Source of the DNA: JBBQZL01 sp038207745
Lineage (GTDB): Bacteria; Actinomycetota; Thermoleophilia; Solirubrobacterales; 70-9
NCBI GenBank assembly: GCA_038207745.1
Contig: JBBQZL010000056.1
Location: 1 to 13,343, forward strand
Length of the DNA: 13,343 bases
Direction of reading: 5' to 3'
A program made the position numbers and the translations under genes. Of the stretch, positions 1 through 7,588 are shown one piece after another. The notes below the pieces were generated by a model. It did no database searches. It saw only the letters and a list, made by a program, of their open reading frames with translations, and was not told the origin of the DNA. The stretch's first letter is position 1, and each line of letters opens with the position of its first letter.

Positions 1-203
1 GGGGCGTTCCCTTCCTCGAGGAGGCCGGGGATCTGGTCGAGGACATCCGAGATCTGGTCGAGGACTCACTGGAATCCGCCGCCAAGGCGGGCACACGCGA
101 GATCAGCCTGCTTCAGGAGGATCTCCACAACGCTGTCGGCAAGATGGTCTACAAGCGCCTCAAACGCCGTCCGATGATCCTGGCAGTCGTGGTCGAGGTC
201 TAG
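1..203 (+). CDS. rnj: Ribonuclease J, C-terminal fragment (5' end outside window)
   Basis: An open frame enters from the left edge (first full codon at position 3) and ends at TAG 201-203. The visible 66 residues contain an acidic helix with LVEDIRDLVEDSLE, then a helix around LLQEDLHNAVGKMVYKRL, and end in KRRPMILAVVVEV. The ending (basic residues, RRPMI, then a hydrophobic strand closing with EV) is the characteristic C-terminus of RNase J, a metallo-beta-lactamase-fold 5'-3' exo/endoribonuclease for mRNA decay and rRNA maturation in the cytoplasm. The catalytic domain lies outside the window, so activity cannot be judged. The nearby ftsK on the same strand fits the rnj-ftsK neighbourhood usual in actinobacteria. 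Assignment rests on this short tail only. Confidence 0.85.
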   Translation, partial: GVPFLEEAGDLVEDIRDLVEDSLESAAKAGTREISLLQEDLHNAVGKMVYKRLKRRPMILAVVVEV

Positions 204-246
204 ATGTAGAGCATCGGCACTCCGGAGGAAATGACTCCGGACACAG

Positions 247-282
247 AACCGCCGGACTCAGGGAGGGAGAAGTCCGGCGGTT
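247..282 (+). terminator. Perfect 12-bp hairpin after the RNase J gene
   Basis: AACCGCCGGACT (247-258) pairs perfectly with AGTCCGGCGGTT (271-282) around a 12-base purine-rich loop. It starts 43 bases after the rnj stop. No T-run follows directly, so on its own it would be a weak intrinsic terminator. It may act with the next hairpin or protect the mRNA 3' end from exonucleases. Confidence 0.5.
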
Positions 283-304
283 GCTTCGGATTAACCGAAA
301 AGTT

Positions 305-346
305 GGGTCCACCGGAGCGGTTTTGGGGGAGAGCCCCGGTGGACCC
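305..346. terminator. Probable bidirectional terminator between convergent rnj and the histidine kinase gene
   Basis: GGGTCCACCGG (305-315) pairs perfectly with CCGGTGGACCC (336-346) around a 20-base loop. On the plus strand the stem is followed by TTTGTGTC. On the minus strand it is followed by AACTTTT. Short T-rich tails on both sides, placed between two genes that end facing each other, fit a shared rho-independent terminator. The kinase stop codon lies about 50 bases away. Confidence 0.6.
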
Positions 347-394
347 TTTGTGTCTCGTCCATGAAGAAAACTACGGGCCAGGTCTAAAGCCCCT

Positions 395-1936
395 CTAAAA
401 CCTCTGGATCCTGTCTGGCGCGGGTCCATTCACGTGCAGCGGCAGGAGGACACGAAACAGCGCTCCACCCGATTCCGAGTCGAGTGCCTCGACCGTTCCA
501 TGGTGCGATTCTGCGACTGCGCGGACGATCGAGAGTCCGAGCCCGGTGCCGGGAACGGCAACCGTGTCCGAAGGTCCCGTCCCACGCACGAAGCGATCGA
601 AGATCTCCTCGCGGGAGCCGTCCGGGAGCCCCGGGCCGTCGTCGGCCACCTCGACGATCGCCTCACCGGTGTCCTCATCGGACGCAAGACGCAACGCGAT
701 CGTTGATCCCGGAGGGGTGTGGTTCACGGCGTTCTCGAGCAGGTTGAGCAGCATCCGGTGCAGTTCATCCGAGTTGCCGTCGACCCAGATCGGTCGTCCG
801 TTGTCGATCTCGAGGTGGCGGTCGCCGGTCATCGGCGCAACCTCGACCGCCGCGTCGCCGGCGACCTCGGCAAGGTCTATCCGGCCTCTATGCCCGAGAC
901 GGCCGGCGTCGGCCTTGGCGAGCAGAAGCAGGTCTGCGATGAGGCGGCTCATCCGCCGGGAGGAGCGAAGCGCAGATTCGACCGACTCGAGGTCGTCGAG
1001 GTCGCCCGCGCGCCCGACCGACGCCTGAAGCATTTCCAGGTTGGCCTGGACGCTGGTCAGCGGCGTGCGCAGCTCGTGGGAGGCGTCGGCAACGAACTCC
1101 CTCTGTCTCACCATGCTGCGCTCCTGCTCGATCTGCGCGGCCTCCAGCGACCGGAGCATCTGATCGAGGGTCATCGCGAGTTCGCCCACTTCGTCATCGG
1201 TGTCCGGCAGAGGCATCTTCAGCGAGGGGTCGCGGGTTGCCTCGATCTTGCGGGCGGTCGCGGTCAATGAGGCGATCGGCCTCATCGCGCGGTCTGCGAT
1301 CGCCAGCCCGGCAAGGCTGGCCAGCAGAGTCCCTCCAAAGACACCGGCGACGATGAAGAGCCAGAGCCGGGCGATGGTCGAGTCGACCTGCTCCGAGCTG
1401 CGGCCGTATTGCACATAGCCCATGCTGGCGCCGGTCGGTTCGTTGAACAGCTGCCTGGTCACTACCATCATCGGTCCGACTGAATGTGGAGTCAGGTAGT
1501 TGTCGCCGAGATCGCCTGCGTTCTGGCTCTCGGCAATCGGCTGCCCAAGGGTGTCGTACACGCGGGCATCTGCCCCGTTCGGCTCGACGAAACGATTGAG
1601 GCGGAGCGTGGTCAGGGCTGGATCCAGGTTGCCGTCGATGGTCGGCTGCTGCACTTCGTTTGCCAGTGCCTGGGCGGAATGCTCGAGATCCCGCGTGAAG
1701 TCCCCACGCACCCGATCGCTGGCCAGGTGTCCGATCACGCCGGCAAAGACGAGCAGGATCGCAAGCGTCAAACCGGCCGAGGCCAGGGCAAGGCGCCAGC
1801 GCACCGGCCAGGATCTGGGCTTCAGCAGGTGACTGACCGGGAGTGACTGGTCCTGCTCGTTCAACTGGAAATCCCGTTCAGCTCTTGAGGACGTAGCCGG
1901 CGCCGCGCTTCGTGTGGAGAAGTCTTGATTCCCCAT
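395..1936 (-). CDS. Two-component sensor histidine kinase (HAMP-HisKA-HATPase)
   Basis: This is a membrane sensor kinase that would autophosphorylate on histidine and pass phosphate to the response regulator encoded just upstream. Numbered from ATG 1936 (513 aa): membrane segment about 48-70; extracellular sensor about 71-189 with no family I recognise; second membrane segment about 191-214; HAMP linker 215-268; HisKA with FVADASHELRTPL (phospho-acceptor H287); HATPase_c with N box LLNLLENAVNH (N398, N402), G1 box DDGPGLPDG (433-440) and G2 box GTGLGLS (463-469). All catalytic motifs are intact. The ATG start overlaps the regulator by 59 bases and has a GGAGG only 3 bases upstream. An in-frame TTG at 1864, 13 bases after the regulator stop, is an equally plausible start, and the first 24 residues show no domain. 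The layout resembles MprB/TcrY-type kinases; the stimulus is unknown. Confidence 0.93.
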   Translation of the reverse strand: MGNQDFSTRSAAPATSSRAERDFQLNEQDQSLPVSHLLKPRSWPVRWRLALASAGLTLAILLVFAGVIGHLASDRVRGDFTRDLEHSAQALANEVQQPTIDGNLDPALTTLRLNRFVEPNGADARVYDTLGQPIAESQNAGDLGDNYLTPHSVGPMMVVTRQLFNEPTGASMGYVQYGRSSEQVDSTIARLWLFIVAGVFGGTLLASLAGLAIADRAMRPIASLTATARKIEATRDPSLKMPLPDTDDEVGELAMTLDQMLRSLEAAQIEQERSMVRQREFVADASHELRTPLTSVQANLEMLQASVGRAGDLDDLESVESALRSSRRMSRLIADLLLLAKADAGRLGHRGRIDLAEVAGDAAVEVAPMTGDRHLEIDNGRPIWVDGNSDELHRMLLNLLENAVNHTPPGSTIALRLASDEDTGEAIVEVADDGPGLPDGSREEIFDRFVRGTGPSDTVAVPGTGLGLSIVRAVAESHHGTVEALDSESGGALFRVLLPLHVNGPAPDRIQRF

Positions 1937-2573
1937 CGGCCTCCAGCTTTCGCCGCACGTTTGAGATGAAGACGTCGATCGTGTTGGTCGCCGCCGTCGG
2001 GTCGTATCCCCAGACGTCGTCGAGCAGACGCTCGCGGGAGACGACCAGCTTCTCGTTGCGCATCAGATATTCGAGCAGCTCGAATTCGCGGTTGGTCAGT
2101 TCGATCTCGCGATCGCCGCGGGCGACCTCGCGCGTGTCGGGATTCAGCCGCAGGTCGCCGACGGTCAACGAGGCGCTTCCCCGCGGTGGCCTGCGGCGGA
2201 GCAGGGCGCGGACGCGGGCAAGAAGCTCCTTGCGTTCGAAGGGTTTGACCAGGTAGTCGTCTGCACCGCTGTCGAGCCCGGTCACCCGGTCGTCGGTCTC
2301 GGCTCGAGCGGTGAGAATCAGGATCGGGACGTCACCTTCCGCGCGAAGCCTCCGGCAGACCTCGATTCCGTCGAGGCGGGGGAGACCCAGGTCGAGAACC
2401 ACGAGGTCAGGGACGAATTCAATCGCCTGGCTGAGGGCCTCAACCCCGTCAGGGGCCGACCGGACTTCGTATCCCTCCTGCCTGAGTGAGCGTCTCAGGA
2501 CGTCGGCGATCTCGAGATCGTCCTCGACGACCAGGACCCGTCCACCGGGTATCTGCGTTGTTTCCAGGTGCAT
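1878..2573 (-). CDS. OmpR/PhoB-family response regulator
   Basis: A DNA-binding response regulator of 231 aa, the usual size for the family. The receiver domain (about 12-122) has the acidic pair D18/D19, phospho-acceptor D61 in VVLDLGLP, T88 in LILTAR and K110 in LVKPF. A winged-helix Trans_reg_C domain (about 135-230) follows, with NREFELLEYLM, a recognition-helix region TNTIDVFISNVRRKLE and the closing KRGAGYVL hairpin. It is the first gene of a two-gene operon with the histidine kinase, the usual regulator-then-kinase order of MprAB/PrrAB-like systems. The ATG at 2573 has no clear ribosome binding site, and TAAGAT ends 7 bases upstream, so the transcript may be leaderless. Targets cannot be told from sequence; self-regulation and control of neighbouring genes are possible. 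Confidence 0.95.
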   Translation of the reverse strand: MHLETTQIPGGRVLVVEDDLEIADVLRRSLRQEGYEVRSAPDGVEALSQAIEFVPDLVVLDLGLPRLDGIEVCRRLRAEGDVPILILTARAETDDRVTGLDSGADDYLVKPFERKELLARVRALLRRRPPRGSASLTVGDLRLNPDTREVARGDREIELTNREFELLEYLMRNEKLVVSRERLLDDVWGYDPTAATNTIDVFISNVRRKLEADGESRLLHTKRGAGYVLKS

Positions 2574-2580
2574 TCGCCAA

Positions 2581-2586
2581 ATCTTA
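2581..2586 (-). promoter_or_regulatory. Candidate -10 element for the response regulator operon (leaderless)
   Basis: On the minus strand TAAGAT matches the TANNNT -10 pattern and is followed by 7 bases and then the ATG. That spacing would put transcription initiation at or next to the start codon. No recognisable -35 is seen 16-18 bases further upstream, and there is no Shine-Dalgarno sequence. Confidence 0.35.
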
Positions 2587-2627
2587 GTCCCGTATGGGCT
2601 GGATTCGCGGAGGCTTTACTGCGTTTT

Positions 2628-2633
2628 TAGGCT
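2628..2633 (+). promoter_or_regulatory. Candidate -10 element for ftsK
   Basis: TAGGCT, preceded by a T-run (2624-2628), fits TANNNT and would give an ftsK leader of about 50 bases. No good -35 hexamer is seen at the expected spacing. The identical TAGGCT hexamer also precedes cinA. This is weak evidence from a six-base match. Confidence 0.2.
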
Positions 2634-2638
2634 GTGGG

Positions 2639-2652
2639 GGATCTCAAGATCC
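2639..2652. promoter_or_regulatory. Small palindrome in the regulator-ftsK divergent region
   Basis: GGATCT-CA-AGATCC is a perfect 6-bp inverted repeat with a 2-base spacer. It lies just downstream of the putative ftsK -10 and between two divergent genes. It could be an operator for a dimeric regulator or part of the ftsK 5' leader. A repeat this short can occur by chance. Confidence 0.2.
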
Positions 2653-2689
2653 ATGAAGGTGAGCCGCCGGGCACGTCGAAAAGCCAAAC

Positions 2690-5215
2690 ATGTTCGTGCG
2701 CCAGAAGCGCCGTCGCGCGCCGGCGCGAAAGAAGAAGCCCTCGGGACGGGGCAGGCAGGTGCCTGTCCGGAATCGCCTGATGCCCGAGACGGTGGAGCAA
2801 CGCCACCTCGACATTCTTGGTCTCTGCCTGGTCGCAACCGGCCTCTACCTGTGCTTCGTCCTCTACTTTGGCTGGGACGGTGGCAAGGTCGGCAGCGGGG
2901 GCAGGACCGCGCTCACCTTCATGCTCGGCAAGGTCGCCTACATGACACCGATCGCGCTCTTCATCTCGGGTGGCGCATTGATCATGAAGCCGCTGATCCC
3001 CGCAATGCGGCCGCTGCGCACCGGTGGAATCTGTGTCGCGGTTGGACTGCTTCTTGCATTCGCAGCCGAGACCGCCGGTCTGGGCGCCGTCACCGTTCCA
3101 CGTGGTCAGGTCTTCGATACCTCCTGGTTCCCGGAGCACGGTGGTTTGGTTGGCGAGTCGCTCTACTGGCTCACCTCGAACCTGTTTCAGCGTGTCGGCT
3201 CCCACATCATCGCCGTGGTGACGATCGCCGCGGGGGTGCTGCTGCTGACCGGGACTTCGATAGCCACGTTTCTCGCCGCCTCAGGACACGCGGTACGCAA
3301 GGCCGGCGCCGGTAGCGGCGATATGGCCCGGACGGTCGTCAACCTCCGCCGAGGCAGCGAGACCGGCGCTGACCCGACCCGGCATCTGGTCGAGGACGAA
3401 GAGGTCACTGATGTGATGAGCGCCTATCCGGAGGGCGATGAGTTCGAGCCGACCGTCTCGGTCCTGGACGACGAAGATGCCAATGCAGAAACGGTCGTGA
3501 TCAACAGTGACGATGTCCTGGCATCCGACCAATCCCGTGTGGGAGCGGATTCTGACCATGTCGATGGCTTCGACGCCGAGCCTCATGACCTCGAAGCCGA
3601 GGTCAACGAGACCGAGATCGCTCCCCTCGGAAAGCCGGAGCAGCTCGAGCTGACGCCGATGGGCAAGAAGCGCGGGGTCACAACCGCGGAACAGATCAGC
3701 TACCGGCTGCCACCGCGCAATTCGCTCGAGAAGGGCAGGAAGGATTCCGGCCCGGACCCCAAGGATCAGGCGGCTGTCGGTCAGAAGCTGGTCGAGGCTC
3801 TCGGCCATTTCGGTGTTGAGGCAAAGATCATCGGCATCGTCAGCGGTCCTCATGTCTCCAGGTACGAGCTCAAGCTCGCCCCCGGGATCAAAGTCAAGAA
3901 GGTGACCGAGCTCTCGAATGACCTCGCCTACGCACTTGCATCAACGGATATCCGCATCCTGGCGCCAATCCCCGGCAAGCAGGCCGTTGGCGTCGAGGTC
4001 CCGAACCTGCGCCGCCGGATCGTCAGGCTGGGAGACATCTACGAGCCGCGCCCGGACAAGGGTTCGCCGCTGGTCGCGTGGCTCGGCAAGGGCATCGACG
4101 GCAAGCCCGTCTGGACTGACCTGACCAAGATGCCGCATGTTCTTGTCGCGGGCACGACCGGTTCCGGAAAGTCAGCCTGTGTCAACACGATCCTCACCTC
4201 GATCCTGATGCATTCCTCGCCCAACGAGGTGAGGCTGGTCCTGGTCGACCCGAAGCAGGTCGAGCTCAACCACTACGAGAACGTCCCGCATCTCCTCACC
4301 CCGGTCGTGACCTCGCCGCGTCTTGCCGCAAACGTTCTGCAGAACCTGATCGCGGAGATGGAGAGTCGCTACGGGATCATGGGGCAGGCGCGAGCCCGCA
4401 ATCTCGCCGAGCTCAATCGCGCCCGGATGAAGGCGGGCGAGGAGCCCCTTCCGCACATTCTCTGCGTGATCGACGAGCTTGCCGACCTGATGATGGTCGC
4501 GCCCGCCGATGTCGAGGACTCGATCATCCGGCTTGCCCAGAAGTCGAGGGCCACGGGCATCCACCTGGTTCTCGCGACCCAGCGTCCTTCGACCGACATC
4601 ATCACCGGCACGATCAAGGTCAACATCCCGGCCCGGATCGCGTTTGCCGTTTCCTCTCAGACCGACTCACGGGTAATCCTCGACCAGGGGGGCGCCGAGT
4701 CGCTGCTGGGCCAGGGGGACATGCTCTTCCGCGGCGCCGGAAGCTCAAAGCTCCAGCGGGTCCAGGGAGCCTTCGTTTCCGAGGAGGAGATCGCAAAGGT
4801 GACCGAGTTCTGGTCCCGTCAGGGTGAGCCCGAGTTCGAGGCGGAGCTTCTGGAGGCCAAGGAGCTGGAGCCGGAAGAGGCGCGAGAAGGTGACTTTGAT
4901 CCGGACCAGGACGATCTGCTCGATGATGCGATCAGACTGGTAATCGAGACGGAGACCGCCTCCGTCTCGATGATCCAGCGCCGTCTGCGGGTCGGCTACA
5001 CACGCGCCGGTCGCCTCGTCGACATGCTGGAACGCAGAGGCGTGATCTCGGGTTACGAGGGCTCAAAGCCGCGGCAGGTTCTGATCACCCGGGCGGACAT
5101 GGCGAGAGTGCTGGGACCGTCACCGGGTGGGACCGTAGCTCCTCCCGACGACGAGACGGGGGCCGAGGTTCCGGAAGTGCAGGGTCAGGCGGTTCCGGCC
5201 GGCCGCGACGCCTGA
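2690..5215 (+). CDS. ftsK: DNA translocase FtsK/SpoIIIE
   Basis: A septum-anchored, ATP-driven DNA pump that clears chromosome termini during division or sporulation. The 841-aa product has a basic N-terminus (1-30, rich in R/K), four membrane segments (about 41-61, 83-105, 112-130, 172-197), and an acidic low-complexity linker (about 230-330). The motor follows: alpha domain about 355-450, then the RecA-like beta domain with Walker A GTTGSGKS (488-495), Walker B LCVIDELADL (D595, E596), ATQRPSTD (629-636) and DQGGAESLLGQGDML (665-679). The C-terminal gamma winged helix (about 742-800) would read polar guide sequences in DNA. The linker is short compared with E. coli FtsK, as is usual for SpoIIIE-like proteins. 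No Shine-Dalgarno is visible before ATG 2690; GTG 2759 or ATG 2780 are alternative starts that keep all membrane segments. The last 31 bases overlap the convergent MMPL gene. Confidence 0.97.
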   Translation: MFVRQKRRRAPARKKKPSGRGRQVPVRNRLMPETVEQRHLDILGLCLVATGLYLCFVLYFGWDGGKVGSGGRTALTFMLGKVAYMTPIALFISGGALIMKPLIPAMRPLRTGGICVAVGLLLAFAAETAGLGAVTVPRGQVFDTSWFPEHGGLVGESLYWLTSNLFQRVGSHIIAVVTIAAGVLLLTGTSIATFLAASGHAVRKAGAGSGDMARTVVNLRRGSETGADPTRHLVEDEEVTDVMSAYPEGDEFEPTVSVLDDEDANAETVVINSDDVLASDQSRVGADSDHVDGFDAEPHDLEAEVNETEIAPLGKPEQLELTPMGKKRGVTTAEQISYRLPPRNSLEKGRKDSGPDPKDQAAVGQKLVEALGHFGVEAKIIGIVSGPHVSRYELKLAPGIKVKKVTELSNDLAYALASTDIRILAPIPGKQAVGVEVPNLRRRIVRLGDIYEPRPDKGSPLVAWLGKGIDGKPVWTDLTKMPHVLVAGTTGSGKSACVNTILTSILMHSSPNEVRLVLVDPKQVELNHYENVPHLLTPVVTSPRLAANVLQNLIAEMESRYGIMGQARARNLAELNRARMKAGEEPLPHILCVIDELADLMMVAPADVEDSIIRLAQKSRATGIHLVLATQRPSTDIITGTIKVNIPARIAFAVSSQTDSRVILDQGGAESLLGQGDMLFRGAGSSKLQRVQGAFVSEEEIAKVTEFWSRQGEPEFEAELLEAKELEPEEAREGDFDPDQDDLLDDAIRLVIETETASVSMIQRRLRVGYTRAGRLVDMLERRGVISGYEGSKPRQVLITRADMARVLGPSPGGTVAPPDDETGAEVPEVQGQAVPAGRDA

Positions 5216-7467
5216 GCCTCTTCGGCGCCGGCTTCTGCCTTCGAGTCGGCGGCCTGGGCCGAGGCGAGTTCCGCGGCAGCCAGTTCCTCCTGTTCGGCGA
5301 ACCACTCGTTGCCCTCGATCGAGATCGAGGGAGTGGCCTTCTCCATCCACTCCGGCATCCACCAACCCGCGTGCCCGAGCAGCGACATGATCGCCGGGAC
5401 CAGGAGGCATCTCACCACTGTGGCGTCGACCGCGACCGCGACCGCCATCCCGAGACCGAATTGCTTGATCGTCGGGTCGCCGCTGAGCACGAAGGCCGTG
5501 AAGACGGAGACCATGATCAGCGCTGCCGAGGTGATCACGCGGGCAGTCCCGGCAAGGCCGTGGACCACTGCGTCGTGTGGATCGCCGCTGGCCTTCCAGC
5601 TCTCACGAACGTGGGTCATCAGAAAGACCTCATAGTCCATCGAGAGCCCAAAGAGGATTGCGAACATCATCAGCGGCACGAAGGAGACGATCGGCAGCGT
5701 GTGCTCGAGGCCGATCAGATGCGCTGTCCACGCGTGGCTGAAGACGAAGCTGACGAATCCGAAGGCCGCGAGGATCGAGAAGATGTTCATGACCACGGCC
5801 TTCAGCGGCACGAGGACCGAGCGGAAGGCGAGAAGCAGCAAGATGAAGGATAGGACGAGGACGATCCCGATCACGAGCGGCAGGTTCTGGCTGATCTGGT
5901 CTGCGAGATCGATGTAGCCGGCGGTCGTGCCACCGACGTCGGCGTGCATCTGCTGGCCCTTGGTTGCCTCCGGCAGTACGTTGTCGCGAAGATCCTTGAC
6001 CATCTCGGTGGTCGCCTCGTTGGATGGTGCGGTCGTGGCGGTCACCGTGTAGACCGCGGCCGATCCCGATTTGTTGACCACCGGCGGCGCGACCGTGGCA
6101 ACTCCACTTGTCTTCGAGATGTCCTGGCCGAGAGACGTCAGTCGGGGGTCCGGTGCCGTCGGAGTTCCCTGCGCGGGTTTCGAGAGGTTGACGGCGATCA
6201 GGAGCGGGCCGTTGGATCCCGGCCCAAAACCGGCGCTCATCAGGTCGTATGACTTGCGGGATTGGGTGTCCTTGGGAAGCGCGCCATTGTCCTGCTGGCC
6301 CAGCGTCAGCGAGAGGGCGGGAATCGCCAGGATGATCAGGATCGCGAGGCCGACCAGCAGCGACGGGATCGGATGCGCACCGACGAAGTTGGCCCACCTC
6401 GCCCAACCATGCGGCCGATCATCGTGACCCGAGTTGAGGCCGGGCACCCTGAGACGGTTGACGTTGTCGCCGAGCAGGGCAAGGACGGCGGGCAGCAGCG
6501 TGTTGGCCGCGATCACGGCGATCAGGACGACGATCGCCGATGTGTAGCCGAGCGTGGTCACCAGTGGGATTCCCGCGGCGTAGAGCGCCAAGAGTGCGAC
6601 CGTCACCGTTCCACCGGCAAAGACGACTGCACCTCCCGCGGTCGCGGTGGCCCTGGCAACGGATTCGTGCGCCTCCATGCCCTCTGCGAGCTGTCCCCGG
6701 TGGCGCGAGACGACAAACAATGCGTAGTCGATCCCGACACCGAGGCCGATCATCGTCGCGAGCGCCGGGGCGGTTGTCGGTACTTGGACGAACTTGCTGA
6801 GGATGGTGATTATCGAGAGGCCCGCGACCAGCCCGAGGAGCGCCGAGACGAGCGGTACGCCCATCGCGACAGCCGAGCCGAAGGCCAGCAGCAGGATCGC
6901 CATCGCAGCGACAATCCCGACCACCTCGGAGAGATGTGTTGATGGCTTGGAGACCTTCTGGCCCAGATAGCCACCGGCCGCCGCTTCGAGGCCGGCCTTC
7001 TTGAGGCTTCTGTCGATATCGATGATCCGCTGCGCGTCGCCCACGTCGAGGTTCGAAGGCGATTTGTTCAGGGTCAGCGAGATGAAGGCAATCGTCTGGT
7101 CCTTGCCTATCTGCCCCTTCGCCCCGGGATCAAACGGCCCGACCGCCTTCTCGACGCCGCCATCCTTCCCATAATCCTGGGTTGTCTTCTGGATCGCGCT
7201 CTCGTACTTGGCGTCGGTCACCTTGGAGCCCTTGGGGGCCCTGATCGCGATCGGATTCGTGCCGTTGGCCTGGCTCGGAAACTGATCCTCGAGCAGGTCA
7301 GTTGCCCGCTGGCTGTCTGTGCCCGGAAGTGTCAGGTTGTCGTTTGAGTTCGACCCTGAACGTGAAGCGGCCACTCCGAGCGCGATGACCGCGACCACCC
7401 AGAGGCCGACCACAAGCAGTCGGTGCCGGACACAGAATTGCCCGAGTCGGTAGAGAACCGAAGTCAC
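5185..7467 (-). CDS. MMPL/RND-superfamily membrane transporter
   Basis: A large proton-driven exporter of the MMPL branch of the RND superfamily, whose members move lipids, lipid precursors or drugs across the inner membrane. The 760-aa product shows the duplicated RND plan: membrane helix about 17-34, extracytoplasmic domain about 40-180, helices about 181-335, helix about 366-388, second extracytoplasmic domain about 395-525, and helices about 529-695. Each half carries the Asp-Tyr pair that relays protons in MmpL proteins: D247-Y248 in GLGVGIDYALFVVSRHR and D611-Y612 in LFGLSMDYEVFLMTHVRESW. The tail after 715 is Ala/Glu-rich and cytoplasmic. The start is GTG 7467, with a TAGACT -10-like box 9 bases upstream and no Shine-Dalgarno. 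The substrate cannot be deduced; no lipid synthesis or TetR gene is adjacent. It sits alone on its strand, tail to tail with ftsK. Confidence 0.93.
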   Translation of the reverse strand: MTSVLYRLGQFCVRHRLLVVGLWVVAVIALGVAASRSGSNSNDNLTLPGTDSQRATDLLEDQFPSQANGTNPIAIRAPKGSKVTDAKYESAIQKTTQDYGKDGGVEKAVGPFDPGAKGQIGKDQTIAFISLTLNKSPSNLDVGDAQRIIDIDRSLKKAGLEAAAGGYLGQKVSKPSTHLSEVVGIVAAMAILLLAFGSAVAMGVPLVSALLGLVAGLSIITILSKFVQVPTTAPALATMIGLGVGIDYALFVVSRHRGQLAEGMEAHESVARATATAGGAVVFAGGTVTVALLALYAAGIPLVTTLGYTSAIVVLIAVIAANTLLPAVLALLGDNVNRLRVPGLNSGHDDRPHGWARWANFVGAHPIPSLLVGLAILIILAIPALSLTLGQQDNGALPKDTQSRKSYDLMSAGFGPGSNGPLLIAVNLSKPAQGTPTAPDPRLTSLGQDISKTSGVATVAPPVVNKSGSAAVYTVTATTAPSNEATTEMVKDLRDNVLPEATKGQQMHADVGGTTAGYIDLADQISQNLPLVIGIVLVLSFILLLLAFRSVLVPLKAVVMNIFSILAAFGFVSFVFSHAWTAHLIGLEHTLPIVSFVPLMMFAILFGLSMDYEVFLMTHVRESWKASGDPHDAVVHGLAGTARVITSAALIMVSVFTAFVLSGDPTIKQFGLGMAVAVAVDATVVRCLLVPAIMSLLGHAGWWMPEWMEKATPSISIEGNEWFAEQEELAAAELASAQAADSKAEAGAEEAQASRPAGTA

Positions 7468-7476
7468 GTGTCGATC

Positions 7477-7482
7477 AGTCTA
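7477..7482 (-). promoter_or_regulatory. Candidate -10 element for the MMPL transporter (near-leaderless)
   Basis: On the minus strand TAGACT matches TANNNT and ends 9 bases before the GTG start, giving little or no 5' leader. No convincing -35 hexamer is present. This agrees with the lack of a ribosome binding site before the GTG. Confidence 0.3.
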
Positions 7483-7539
7483 AGCATCTGGAGGGCGGCA
7501 AATCGGAACCGGAACCGGGGCACCGGGTACGCCTGACAG

Positions 7540-7545
7540 TAGGCT
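7540..7545 (+). promoter_or_regulatory. Candidate -10 element for cinA
   Basis: TAGGCT fits TANNNT and lies 43 bases before the preferred GTG start. It is the same hexamer as the one seen before ftsK. It also ends 7 bases before the in-frame TTG at 7553, so a leaderless TTG-initiated form cannot be fully excluded. Confidence 0.25.
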
Positions 7546-7572
7546 GCTTCGATTGGTCCATCCGGTCAACGA

Positions 7573-7579
7573 GAGAAGG
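7573..7579 (+). promoter_or_regulatory. Ribosome binding site that decides the cinA start
   Basis: GAGAAGG lies 9 bases before GTG 7589. This supports GTG 7589 over the in-frame TTG at 7553, which has no purine-rich site in front of it and would add 12 residues absent from the usual CinA N-terminus. Confidence 0.6.
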
Positions 7580-7588
7580 TGCGCGCAG

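Noticed and set aside
219..241. Direct repeat of ACTCCGGA (219-226 and 234-241), each with a TCCGGA palindrome, 15 bases apart
   Set aside because: Too short for a claim in a GC-rich background, and it lies downstream of rnj rather than before a gene start.
719..1270. Plus-strand open frame opposite the histidine kinase
   Set aside because: The minus-strand kinase has all its catalytic motifs here; this frame is its antisense shadow with no domain.
2311..3315. Long plus-strand open frame of 334 codons across the regulator start and ftsK, including a Lys/Arg-rich stretch from ATG 2653
   Set aside because: It overlaps the real regulator and ftsK in other frames, has no recognisable domain and has the Arg/Ser/Pro-rich composition of a high-GC shadow frame.
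1878..7467. The two-component system as the dedicated regulator of the MMPL transporter
   Set aside because: The two are separated by ftsK, and no shared operator repeat was found in the two promoter regions; proximity alone does not support it.
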